The translations under genes were made by a program, and so were the position numbers. A model generated the notes under the pieces. That model was not told where the DNA came from. It saw nothing but the letters and a program-made list of their open reading frames with translations, and did not search any database. Below are positions 9,408 through 19,575 of a stretch of 64,000 nucleotides of DNA, one piece after another (within the stretch, counting starts at the first letter, position 1; each line of letters begins with the position of its first letter). The DNA lies in contig JAUNKF010000004.1 in the NCBI GenBank assembly GCA_030532895.1, positions 146,417 through 210,416 on the forward strand, read 5' to 3'. Source of the stretch: Lautropia sp. (GTDB lineage Bacteria > Pseudomonadota > Gammaproteobacteria > Burkholderiales > Burkholderiaceae_E).

Positions 9408-9710
9408 CATTGGGGGTCAGCCGAGGCCCGAACATGTTGATGCATAGGCCAATCATCACGAGTGCGGCGCCGATCAGCTTCCAGCCCTGCATCGACTCAT
9501 CGAGGATCAGGGCTGAGGCTGTCATGGCAACGATCGGCACGAGCAGCGTCAGCGGGGCCACGGTGGCGGCCGGATAGAGCCGCATCAGATGGCTCCACAG
9601 GCCATAGCCCACCAGGGTGGCCAGGTAGGCGAGATAGGCCACCGAACCGACGGTTTTCCAGCCGGCCCCTGCGAGGCTGGCCAGCATCATCGTTGGCCCT
9701 TCAAAGCAGA
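9352..9710 (-). pseudogene. Truncated EamA/DMT-family transporter remnant
   Basis: A minus-strand frame carries about 97 residues that read as the C-terminal half of an EamA (drug/metabolite) transporter: FEGPTMMLASLAGAGWKTVG, then LATLVGYGLWSHLMRLYP, the LTLLVPIVAMTASALIL helix with DES and a last helix LIGAALVMIGLCINM. The family normally has ten helices in two EamA repeats; here the whole first repeat is missing and the frame upstream of about 9710 is unrelated and runs into the Zn/Cd ATPase. The tail also overlaps the end of copA. I read it as a decayed gene left between the two convergent ATPases. Confidence 0.65.
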
Positions 9711-9734
9711 GTGCAGAGTGCGGCGGAATGATGC

Positions 9735-12521
9735 TCAGCTTGTGATCGGCTGCCGAGCTTGCCAGCGCAGCAGGCGCAGGCCGTTGAAGACGACGAGCAG
9801 GCTGGCGCCCATGTCGGCAAACACGGCCATCCACATCGTGGCTTGTCCCAGGATGGCGAGCAACAGAAAGACGGCCTTGATGCCGAGCGCAAGCGAAATG
9901 TTCTGCCATAGCACGCGGTGTGCGTGCCGTGAGAGGGTCATCGTTTCGGGCACCCGACGAAGATCATCGTTCATGATGACGATATCGGCCGCCTCCACGG
10001 CAGTATGGGTGCCAATGCCACCCATCGCGAAGCCGATATCCGCCTTGGCCAGGGCCGGGGCGTCGTTGATGCCGTCGCCCGTCATGGCGGTGGCACCGTG
10101 CTGCTGCTGTAGTTGGGCGATGGCTTGCAGCTTTTCTTCGGGTAGCAGATTGGCTTTCACCTCGCTGATGCCCGCTGCCTCTGCCACATGACGGGCGGTG
10201 GCGAGATTGTCACCCGTCAGCATCACGGGCGTGACACCCTGGGCTTTGAGCCGTGCGATGGCCTCGGCCGAGCTGGGCTTGATCGTGTCGGCCACCGCCG
10301 CCAGTGCCAGCACACGCGTGCTGTTCGCCAGCAGCGTGACGGTGCGGCCAGCTGCTTCGTGGACAGCGAGCCGGGCGTCGAGTGTTTCGGTGCATTGGCC
10401 GCGCTCTTCGATCCATCGGTGATTGGCCAGGGCATAAACGTCGCCATCTGGTGTGGGGGCTGTGTTGAGGTTGATTTTCCCTTGAACGCCACGGCCTGCT
10501 ACTGCCTGAAAGTCCGTGACCGGCAGTGGTGGCGCCACAGCGGCGTGCCTCATGGATAGGTCAGGTGCGATGGCCGAATCCTTCGATGGCCTATCGGACT
10601 GAAGTGATTCCGCCGTTTCAGCAGCTGCCGTTTTCTGCTGTCTGGGGGCCGAAGACCCATCTGAAGCAACCCGTTGATGCGGTGTCTGGATGCCTTGGGC
10701 GATGGCTCTGGACACCGGGTGATCAGATCGGATGGCGAGACTGTTGATGAGCTGACGAATCAGTGCCAGATCGAGCGACGAATCGATCCGTTCGAGGGCC
10801 ACCAGACGGGGTTGGCCTTCCGTGATCGTCCCGGTCTTGTCGAGCGCCACGGCGCGGATGTAGCGGGCCTCTTCCAGATAGGCGCCACCCTTGATCAGGA
10901 TGCCTCGGCGTGCAGCGCTGGCCAGTGCGCTGACGACCGTGACCGGGGTGGAGATGACCAGCGCACAGGGGCAGGCGATGACGAGCAGCACCAGGGCTGT
11001 GTAGATCGCCTCCAGCCAGCTCCGATCGCTCGTGATGGGCAACAGCAGGGCCACGGCCAGCGCGATGAGGAAGACGGCCGGCGTATAGACGGCGGCAAAG
11101 CGATCGACGAAGCGCTGGGTGGGGGCGCGGGCGGATTGCGCCGCTTCCACGGCATGGATGATGCGGGCCAGCGTGCTGTCGTTCGCAGCCGAGCGGACGC
11201 GGATGATCAGCTCACCGGCCTGATTGATGGTGCCGGCAAAGACTTCGTCACCGGCTGTCTTGTCGATGGGCAGACTTTCGCCGGTGATGGGGGACTGGTC
11301 GATGCTGCTCTGGCCTTGTGCCACGATGCCGTCGAGTGGCACCCGTTCACCAGGTCGCACGCGCACAAGTGCATCGAGCGGTACGGTCTTGATGGGCGTG
11401 CGTAGCCAACGGCCATCAGGCTGCTGCATGTCGGCTTCCTCTGGTGTGAGCGCCAGCAGGCTCTTGATCGCGTTTCGGGCACGATCCACCGCGCGCGCCT
11501 CGATGGTTTCTGCCAGTGCATACAAGGCCATCACCATCGCGGCTTCGGGCCATTGACCGATCAGGAAAGCGCCGGTGACGGCCACCGTCATCAGCGCATT
11601 GATGTTGAGCCGGCGCTGGCGCAGGGCTGCCATGCCTTTGCCGTAGACCGAAAAGCCCGACAGAAAGATCGCGCAGGCCGCCAGTGCCATGCCGAGCAGA
11701 CTGAGCGCTACACCACCTTCGCTGTCCCAGCCTCGCCAGCCCTCCTCGTGCCCGACGCTGAAGGCCAGCACTTCGGCGCCCAACGCCAGCACCAGTGCCG
11801 TCAGCAGTTTGCCCCATTGCTGCCAGAAGCTTTGGGGCGGCCGTGAGAAATCCTCGTCGGTGTCTGGGTGACGTGCATCAGACACCCCGGAAGAAGCGGC
11901 GTCGGGCGCATGCGCACGGTGTGCGCCAGCGTCGTGGGCGCAAGCGCTGGAGGTATTCGGCTGCCGGTCTGCCGTGCTGCCTGTGCTGCGGCTCTTGCAC
12001 GTGCGTGCCCCATCCTGACCGGCGCAGCAGCGCCCTTGTGGGACGGCGGGGGAGGCTTGGCGTGATGCCGTGTTGATCGGTTCCGGCTTGAAGCCTGCTT
12101 TGCGGACGGCATCCAGCGCCTGAGGCAGTGCCGTTTCATCGGCCGCGATGCCCAGCACCCGATCCCCAAGGCGAAATTGCAAGGCGTGAATGCCCGATAA
12201 ACCCTTCAGTGCGTGCCGAATGTCGGCCTCTTCCGAGGCGCAATCCATGTTGGCGATGCGGAACCAGGCGAAGGGTGGGCGGGCTTGGCTGCTTTGGTTG
12301 CCAGATGCCCTGGCGTCGTTCTGCGTTGCAGGGGAGGGGGCAGGCACCCCTGCCGTGCAAGGCACGCTCGGTATGGTGCGGCTCGGCGGCTGTCCGGCGG
12401 TGGCCGTGCCTGTGGTTGCACAGCCCTTGTCGGCGCCTGCGGCTGACGGGCCGCTGGAGCAGCCGCAAGGCTCGTGATCGGTGCAGGAAGGATCTCGGTG
12501 AGGTGGCGGGTTGGGGGTCAT
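9735..12521 (-). CDS. zntA: Zn(II)/Cd(II)/Pb(II)-translocating P1B-type ATPase
   Basis: A P-type exporter of about 928 residues. The ATG at 12521 is used; a GTG at 12536 is in frame and neither has a clear ribosome binding site. The N-terminus is Cys-rich (EPCGCSS), then a single HMA-like domain with NMDCASEE (variant with one Cys, as in the MDCPTEE class of Zn/Cd pumps). Core motifs are TGESLP, the ion-path CPC in IACPCALVIS, ALDKTGTITEGQP, SDHPVSRAI and [17 protein letters not shown]. Between SDHPVS and the next conserved part lies a Ser/Ala-rich insertion of about 60 residues not usual in the family. The GHEEG loop and the CPC plus downstream Lys fit Zn/Cd/Pb specificity. It is transcribed toward copA. 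Confidence 0.9.
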   Translation of the reverse strand: MTPNPPPHRDPSCTDHEPCGCSSGPSAAGADKGCATTGTATAGQPPSRTIPSVPCTAGVPAPSPATQNDARASGNQSSQARPPFAWFRIANMDCASEEADIRHALKGLSGIHALQFRLGDRVLGIAADETALPQALDAVRKAGFKPEPINTASRQASPAVPQGRCCAGQDGARTCKSRSTGSTADRQPNTSSACAHDAGAHRAHAPDAASSGVSDARHPDTDEDFSRPPQSFWQQWGKLLTALVLALGAEVLAFSVGHEEGWRGWDSEGGVALSLLGMALAACAIFLSGFSVYGKGMAALRQRRLNINALMTVAVTGAFLIGQWPEAAMVMALYALAETIEARAVDRARNAIKSLLALTPEEADMQQPDGRWLRTPIKTVPLDALVRVRPGERVPLDGIVAQGQSSIDQSPITGESLPIDKTAGDEVFAGTINQAGELIIRVRSAANDSTLARIIHAVEAAQSARAPTQRFVDRFAAVYTPAVFLIALAVALLLPITSDRSWLEAIYTALVLLVIACPCALVISTPVTVVSALASAARRGILIKGGAYLEEARYIRAVALDKTGTITEGQPRLVALERIDSSLDLALIRQLINSLAIRSDHPVSRAIAQGIQTPHQRVASDGSSAPRQQKTAAAETAESLQSDRPSKDSAIAPDLSMRHAAVAPPLPVTDFQAVAGRGVQGKINLNTAPTPDGDVYALANHRWIEERGQCTETLDARLAVHEAAGRTVTLLANSTRVLALAAVADTIKPSSAEAIARLKAQGVTPVMLTGDNLATARHVAEAAGISEVKANLLPEEKLQAIAQLQQQHGATAMTGDGINDAPALAKADIGFAMGGIGTHTAVEAADIVIMNDDLRRVPETMTLSRHAHRVLWQNISLALGIKAVFLLLAILGQATMWMAVFADMGASLLVVFNGLRLLRWQARQPITS

Positions 12522-12646
12522 GGCGGTGTCCGGCACGGAAGGCGCAGCGACAGGTTGCTGGCGCGTCGTATGCCGGACATCATGCCACTAAAAACCCGTG
12601 CCAGTCATCGGTATCTGTCTGCCTGTTGGGGTGAGCCATGGCGATA

Positions 12647-12695
12647 GGCCAACACGTTGGCCGCCAACGTGCTGTGGTGTGTCAGGCACGTTGGC
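12647..12695 (-). terminator. Double hairpin downstream of the YceI gene
   Basis: Two adjacent perfect inverted repeats share the word CACGTTGGC: GCCAACGTGC (12663-12672) pairs with GCACGTTGGC (12686-12695), and GGCCAACACGTTGGCC (12647-12662) is a 16-bp near-palindrome. They lie 18 bp past the YceI stop on the minus strand. There is no T-run, so termination is inferred only from position. Confidence 0.45.
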
Positions 12696-12712
12696 AGCAA
12701 GGTGGGAGGGAA

Positions 12713-13309
12713 TCAGGGCTGACGCACGAACTCGCCACTGAAGTTGACCGGCACCTGATCAACGATCGACAGCAGGCCCATCACCTGAACCAGACGTGCC
12801 ACGCCGGTTTCCAGACCCATGTCCTTCGTGTCGAGCAGCACCGGGGTCAGCGTGTTGACCTGAATCTTGTCTTCAGCCACGCGGTGAACGTTCAACACGG
12901 CGTCGATATCGGTTTGTTGGCCGTGCAGGTCGAGCTTCAGCGGCTGCTCCAGCTGGATGGCCTGGCCGACGGCCAGCTTGTTGATCTTCTCGGCATCGAC
13001 CTTGCCGGTGATCGTGGCCTTGCCGAACTTGGCGGTCTCGAACACCCAGTCACGCAGACGCTGGTCACGCAGGTCGATGTTCGTCTTCACGCTGTTCAGG
13101 TCGATGTCCAGCTTGAAATCGCCCTGTGCATCCAGCGTGGCCTGCGAGCTGCCGAAATTCGAGGTCTCGGTCACGCTGCGTTTCTTCTGGGTGATCTTGA
13201 TGCTCAGGAAATCGATGTCGTTGTCGCTCGATACCCAGCTGGCGTTGGTTTGAGCGTTTGCACTCAATGCCAGGAAGGCCAAAGCCAATGCGGTGATGGT
13301 CTTTTTCAT
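12713..13309 (-). CDS. YceI-family periplasmic protein
   Basis: A 198-residue exported protein with a signal peptide (MKKTITALALAFLALSANA, cleavage before QTN). The mature part has the lipocalin-like YceI pattern: WVSSDNDIDFLSIKI, then FKLDIDLNSVKTNIDLRDQRLRDWVFE (the usual D..I.T....RD..LR...F block), KFGKATITGKVD and a final VPVNFSGEF strand. YceI proteins bind amphipathic or isoprenoid lipids in the periplasm; the ligand and purpose here are unknown. AAGGAAACTCC just upstream of ATG 13309 is a strong ribosome binding site. It is a single-gene unit followed by a hairpin pair. Confidence 0.88.
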   Translation of the reverse strand: MKKTITALALAFLALSANAQTNASWVSSDNDIDFLSIKITQKKRSVTETSNFGSSQATLDAQGDFKLDIDLNSVKTNIDLRDQRLRDWVFETAKFGKATITGKVDAEKINKLAVGQAIQLEQPLKLDLHGQQTDIDAVLNVHRVAEDKIQVNTLTPVLLDTKDMGLETGVARLVQVMGLLSIVDQVPVNFSGEFVRQP

Positions 13310-13497
13310 GGAGTTTCCTTTGATCGGTTGAGAAAGAGAAGTGAACCATTTAGAGCCGGAGGCCGTCGCGTCGTGTCGGTGCGCGAGCGTGCAACCCGGT
13401 CACGGTGATCCCAGACTATCGGGCGGCATCAAAGCCGCTGACTGTCAGGGATCGAATCGGTGATTCCTTCTCTTCGTCGTCTCAGGAAAGCGTTTTA

Positions 13498-14493
13498 TTA
13501 CACGGTGAAAGCAATCTGCATCAGCCAGACTGTGTAGCCCACATAACAAGCCAGCAGCATGCCGCCCTCCAGCCGGTTGATGCGTCCCGGCCGCGGCTTG
13601 CCAAAGCGGTAGCCAAGCACGAAGAGCGAGAGGGTGAGGAAGCAGACCACCGGCACATCCCGGTGCAAGAACTGTGGCTCGATCGTCATCGGCTGGATGA
13701 CGGCGGCCAGCCCCACCACGCCCAGCGTGTTGAAGAGGTTCGAGCCGATCACGTTGCCCAGGGCCAGATCATGCTCACCCTTGCGGGCTGCGCTGATCGA
13801 GGAGGCCAGCTCCGGCAACGAGGTGCCGATCGCCACGATGGTCAGCCCGATGATCAGGTCGCTCACGCCAAAGTGGTGCACGATTTCCACGGCACCCCAC
13901 ACCAGCACGCGCGAGCTGATGACGAGCAGCGCCAGATCGACGATCAGCCAGAAGATCGTCCGACGGATGGGGGCTGCATCGTCGTCCTCCAGAGACGGCT
14001 TCGGCGCGTCTGCCTGTCCGGTGGCAGGCGCTGGTGTCGAGTTGGCTTGCTGCTGCTTGTGAATCGTCCAGCCGATCAAGCCCGCCAGAATGCCCAACAT
14101 CAGGATGGCATCGAGGCGGGAGAGCGCCCCATCCGAAAGCAGCCAAACCGCCACCCCTGTCACCACGGCCAGCACCAGCAGCTCCTGGCGCAGCACTTGG
14201 GGAAAGACGGTGATCGGGCTGATCATGGCCGTCACGCCCAGAATCAGCGCGATGTTCGTGATGTTGGAACCATAGCCATTGCCAAGCGCGATGCCCGGAT
14301 TCTGCTGAAGAGCCGCCAGCCCCGACACCATCAGCTCGGGCGCCGATGTACCAAAGCCGATGATCAGCATGCCGATGAGCAGGGGCGGCACCCCAAAGTA
14401 GCGCGCCGTGCTGGCTGCCCCATCCACGAAACGGTCTGCGCTCCAGACCAGCATGATCAGACCAGAAACAACCGCAAGAATCGCCAGTGTCAT
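13498..14493 (-). CDS. Calcium/sodium antiporter of the CaCA superfamily (YrbG-like)
   Basis: A 331-residue membrane protein with two homologous halves of five helices. The family alpha-repeats are both present: GFGTSAPELMVSGLAAL near residue 45 and VAIGTSLPELASSISAA near residue 230, each with the ion-binding Glu; GNGYGSNI and GNVIGSNLFN are the partner segments. The central loop (residues about 145-180) is acidic and polar. The frame stays open upstream to 14646, but the protein family starts at the first helix, so ATG 14493 is chosen even though the sequence before it is pyrimidine-rich and lacks a ribosome binding site. It exchanges Ca2+ for Na+ or H+ across the inner membrane. Confidence 0.88.
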   Translation of the reverse strand: MTLAILAVVSGLIMLVWSADRFVDGAASTARYFGVPPLLIGMLIIGFGTSAPELMVSGLAALQQNPGIALGNGYGSNITNIALILGVTAMISPITVFPQVLRQELLVLAVVTGVAVWLLSDGALSRLDAILMLGILAGLIGWTIHKQQQANSTPAPATGQADAPKPSLEDDDAAPIRRTIFWLIVDLALLVISSRVLVWGAVEIVHHFGVSDLIIGLTIVAIGTSLPELASSISAARKGEHDLALGNVIGSNLFNTLGVVGLAAVIQPMTIEPQFLHRDVPVVCFLTLSLFVLGYRFGKPRPGRINRLEGGMLLACYVGYTVWLMQIAFTV

Positions 14494-14951
14494 ACGAAAG
14501 AGGGGGAGGAAGACCCGGATCGGGGCAAGCCCTTGATTGTGCCGTGTTTTTGTGGGGCGAGGCGAGGGGCAGAGGAATGCGGTCGGGTGGGGGCACTGGG
14601 TGGCAGATGGCTGTGGCAGGCTTGCAGCAGGTTTGATGGCCATCATTTGTATCTCGGGGTGATAGTGGTTGTTGTTGTCGGTACGTCAGAATGTGTTGAC
14701 CCTGTGCAAGGAGCCGATGTGGATCGGCCTCTGGGGCGAGGAAGACGTGCTTCCTGCATGGGCAGGCCGGGTGTGATCCTGTAGCCCGGCGGCGAGCCGC
14801 TCCGTCGGGTGGGGTGTTGCGTGTAGCCTACAGTGAAGTAGGCAAGGGGGAATGGAAGGGGCTGGCTGGTGTGAGCTGTCCGACGGGCGGTCTTGTCCTT
14901 GCGGAGGGGGCGGCAGTCGCCTAGGTTCAAGTTGTCAAGCACTGTCGGAGC
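14494..14951. other. Gap without a recognisable gene (left edge of island)
   Basis: No reading frame here looks coding. A short hairpin-rich segment (about 14770-14850, containing TGTAGCC twice) is present. The stretch marks the change from core-type genes to the accessory island. Confidence 0.4.
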
Positions 14952-15071
14952 GCATTGATCGAGCGTATCAACCGCAGTTTACGGGCACAGGTGCTGGATG
15001 CTCATCTGATCACCAGTCTGAATGTGGTGCACGACATGGCTGACCGTCTACTCGGATGCGGATCGGCGTAG
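14952..15071 (+). pseudogene. IS3-family transposase (OrfB) C-terminal fragment
   Basis: Forty codons in frame with no start read ALIERINRSLRAQVLDAHLI followed by a TSLNVV-HDMADRLLG segment. The pattern (I/V)ER(F/I)NRS.R..VLDA.LF.SL..V...TD is the conserved end of the integrase core of IS3-family OrfB, just after the catalytic Glu. The stop TAG at 15069-15071 and loss of all flanking sequence show it is debris. Confidence 0.6.
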
Positions 15072-15646
15072 TACCAGCTATGTGCTGGATGAGCCTGTGT
15101 CAGGGCCGTCAGGACCCGGCTAAACCGGCACAAGTCAGGTTGTTAAGGCAAACGCCTCGGCAGGGGGCACGGCTATGCTCGATAAAACCCCTGAACCGAA
15201 TTCGGGGGGGGCGGTTGATTGCGTATTCCGATGATCGTGACCGGGTTCGATCCGCATCGTGCTCAAGGGGGATTCATTGCGAGCCGTTTGGGCTGATGCT
15301 AGCCAAACGCTAACGGAGCACAGCTGAGTCTGGGCCGAGAGATCGGGCGAACTTCTGCTTTGCAAAGCCTGGATCGTACAATCGCGAGCGCGCAGCCTCA
15401 CCACCGGTCACGACGGCTGGATTGTGCGCTCACGACCTTGAGGGCGTGAGTTCGACGTTTTTCCCACTTCGATTGCTTGCTCACCTAAAAGCAGTGACGC
15501 ATACTGCGATCAGTTTGATGACGTCAACAGCTTGGCAGTGGACAGACATAAACCAGTCTCAGTCTTGTGATCGTCGTTTTGGGATGAAGAACCTTCGGTG
15601 ACTCAAACACCGGCAGCAAAGACATCAAGCAAAGGATAATTACACG
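15072..15646. other. Non-coding stretch upstream of hsdM, with possible mobile-element debris
   Basis: No coding frame is supported. ATTCCGATGATCGTGACC (15217-15234) followed by a CGGGTTCGATCCGCATCG segment resembles the repeated ends of some IS21-family elements, but I cannot verify this. Base composition becomes more AT-rich between 15460 and 15646, where the hsdM promoter must lie. Confidence 0.3.
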
Positions 15647-17204
<1,558 letters not shown>

Positions 17205-17215
<11 letters not shown>

Positions 17216-18257
17216 CATTCCCCCTCATGCAAGCAACGAATATCGGCAATGGCTGGGCGCGCTGAAAACCCGCTTTCGTCAGGTGCAGATCAAGGCCGCC
17301 GTGGCGGTCAACACCGAGTTGCTGCGCTTTTACTGGGAGCTGGGCGCTGACATCACCGTCCGCCAGACTGAGCATGCCTGGGGCAGCGGTTTTCTCGAGA
17401 ACCTCAGCCGTGACCTGATGCGGGAGTTTCCGGACATGAAGGGCTTTTCCAGGCGCAACCTGGAGAGGGTTCGTCAATGGCATCTGTACTGGGCAGGTGA
17501 AGCAGCAATTGCGACACAGCTTGTTGCGCAATTGACCGCCATCCCCTGGGGACACAACCTCACCATCATCAGCAAGTGCCGAAACCAGACTGAAGCTCTT
17601 TTCTACGTACAACAAACTCAGGCCCACGGCTGGAGCCGCGCCGTGCTTACCCACCAGATCGAAAGCGGCCTGTGGCAGCGCGAAGGGCAGGCGATCAGCA
17701 ACTTCGCCCAGACCCTGCCTGCGCCGCAGTCTGACCTGGCCGCGCAGGTGCTGAAAGACCCCTATGTGTTCGACTTCCTCAGCCTTGCGCCTGAACATAC
17801 CGAGCGCGAGCTGGAAAAAGCCCTGCTCGAACACATCACCCAGTTTCTGCTGGAGCTGGGGGCGGGCTTTGCCTATATGGGCCGACAAGTGCCCCTGCAG
17901 GTGGGTGAGCGCGAGTTTTTCCTGGATTTGCTTTTCTACCACGCCCGCCTGCATTGCTATGTGGTGGTCGAGCTGAAGACTGTCGACTTCGAGCCCGAAT
18001 TCGCCGGCAAGCTCAATTTCTACCTCAAGGCCGTTGATGCCCAACTGAAAGGCGAGCACGATGCGCCCACCATTGGCCTCCTGCTTTGCAAGAGCAAGGA
18101 CAGGCTGGTGGCTGAATACGCGCTGTCGGATATTCATAAACCACTGGGTCTGGCGAGTTATCAGCTCTCGAGCGAACTTCCGCAGGCGCTGCGCGACAAG
18201 TTGCCCAGCATCGAGGCGCTGGAAATGGAATTGAAGGAGGTGGGGAATGGCGAGTGA
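17205..18257 (+). CDS. DUF1016 (YhcG-type) PD-(D/E)XK nuclease-domain protein
   Basis: A 350-residue protein with the two usual parts: an N-terminal DNA-binding region ([41 protein letters not shown]) and a C-terminal nuclease domain. The catalytic pattern is intact: [20 protein letters not shown] with Asp and the E-x-K, about residues 247-267. [11 protein letters not shown] begins the second part. The family is common in restriction and other defence loci; its biochemical job is not settled. It overlaps hsdM by 11 bp and hsdS by 11 bp, so it is an integral cistron of this operon. A decayed second copy lies at 25307-25590. Confidence 0.92.
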
Positions 18258-19575
18258 TTGGCAAAGAGTCACAATAGGAGAGGCATTTGAGGTCAATCCG
18301 TCTCGCCCGCTTAGTCGGGGTACCGTTGCGCCATTCATTCCTATGGATGCTTTGCCTGTTAACGCAAGGCAGCCAGAGCGCATAGATACTAGAGAAGTTT
18401 CTGGCTCCGGTATGAGGTTTAAAAATGGGGACACGTTGCTTGCTAGGATTACGCCATGCTTGGAAAATGGGAAAACAGTATTTATCAATCAGCTTTCCGA
18501 TGAGGCTATAGGTCACGGATCAACCGAATATATTGTTATTTCTGGCCGAAATGGAGTCAGTGATGATTTATTTGGGTACTATTTGGCTCGTTCCCCCGAC
18601 TTTAGGTCATATGCAATTTCGCACATGGAAGGAACGTCTGGAAGGCAAAGGGTGCCTGCATCAGCCGTCTGCGCCTATCAGCTGAACTTGCCCCCTTTTC
18701 AAGAACAACGCGCTATTGCTCATATCCTCGGCACGCTGGACGAGAAGATAGAGCTCAACCGCAAGCAGAACGAAACGCTGGAAGCGATGGCTCGCGCCCT
18801 GTTCAAGGCGTGGTTCGTGGACTTCGAACCCGTGCGCGCCAAGATGGAAGGCCGCTGGCAGCGCGGCCAGTCACTGCCTGGTCTGCCAGCACATCTCTAC
18901 GATCTTTTTCCCGAACGGCTCGTCGAGTCGGGGCTTGGGGGGATTCCGGAGGGATGGCGTTATTCGACGATTGGCGAAGAAGTGATGATCTGCGGCGGGT
19001 CAACGCCCAGCACCAAGGAACCAGAGTTTTGGGAGGGTGGGCAACACTGCTGGGCAACGCCCAAAGACCTGTCCGCCCTGAAGTTTCCCGTCATGCTGGA
19101 TACGGATCGAAAGATTACGGATGCCGGTCTTGCAAAGATCAGTTCTGGTCTCTTGCCAGTCGGCACGGTGTTGCTCTCTTCACGGGCACCAATCGGCTAT
19201 TTGGCGATTGCCGAAGTTCCTACGGCAATCAATCAAGGCTTCATCGCGATGAGGTGTCATGGCGCTCTGCCAAATGTCTTCGTGCTGCCGTGGTGCCGGG
19301 AAAGCATGGATGCTATCGTTGGAAACGCCAACGGCTCGACGTTCCAGGAAATCAGTAAGAGCAATTTCCGACCACTACGAGTCGTAATCCCTTCCGAATC
19401 GGTGCTGAAATATTTCACAAGGTCTGCAGTCTCACTTTATCGACAGCTGGCGGACAACGAACGTGAATCCCGTTCCCTTGCCCAACTGCGCGACACCCTA
19501 CTGCCCAAACTAATCTCCGGCGACCTTCGTGTTCCGGATGCCGAGCGGATTCTTGGAGAGGCGGAGAACGTATGA
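18247..19575 (+). CDS. hsdS: Type I restriction-modification system, specificity subunit
   Basis: A 442-residue protein with two target-recognition domains separated by the conserved helical spacer. TRD1 covers about residues 1-155, then [20 protein letters not shown] and [22 protein letters not shown]2 covers about 220-400 ([20 protein letters not shown] ... [20 protein letters not shown]) followed by the second helix ([19 protein letters not shown]). It reads the bipartite target for both the methylase and the nuclease. TRD1 DNA (about 18250-18680) is visibly more AT-rich, with AT-ending codons, than the rest of the gene, which suggests domain exchange. The stop overlaps the SIR2 gene start (ATGA). 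Confidence 0.95.
   Translation: MASDWQRVTIGEAFEVNPSRPLSRGTVAPFIPMDALPVNARQPERIDTREVSGSGMRFKNGDTLLARITPCLENGKTVFINQLSDEAIGHGSTEYIVISGRNGVSDDLFGYYLARSPDFRSYAISHMEGTSGRQRVPASAVCAYQLNLPPFQEQRAIAHILGTLDEKIELNRKQNETLEAMARALFKAWFVDFEPVRAKMEGRWQRGQSLPGLPAHLYDLFPERLVESGLGGIPEGWRYSTIGEEVMICGGSTPSTKEPEFWEGGQHCWATPKDLSALKFPVMLDTDRKITDAGLAKISSGLLPVGTVLLSSRAPIGYLAIAEVPTAINQGFIAMRCHGALPNVFVLPWCRESMDAIVGNANGSTFQEISKSNFRPLRVVIPSESVLKYFTRSAVSLYRQLADNERESRSLAQLRDTLLPKLISGDLRVPDAERILGEAENV

Noticed and set aside
13405..14784. A 459-codon open frame on the + strand
   Set aside because: Antisense to the Ca/Na antiporter, which has both family repeats.
15135..15404. Short open frames on both strands upstream of hsdM
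   Set aside because: No recognisable domain, no ribosome binding site and frequent interruption; treated as non-coding debris.
14494..15646. att-site duplicate of the ssrA 3' end at the left edge of the island
   Set aside because: I looked for the T-arm and acceptor sequence of ssrA in this stretch and did not find it.
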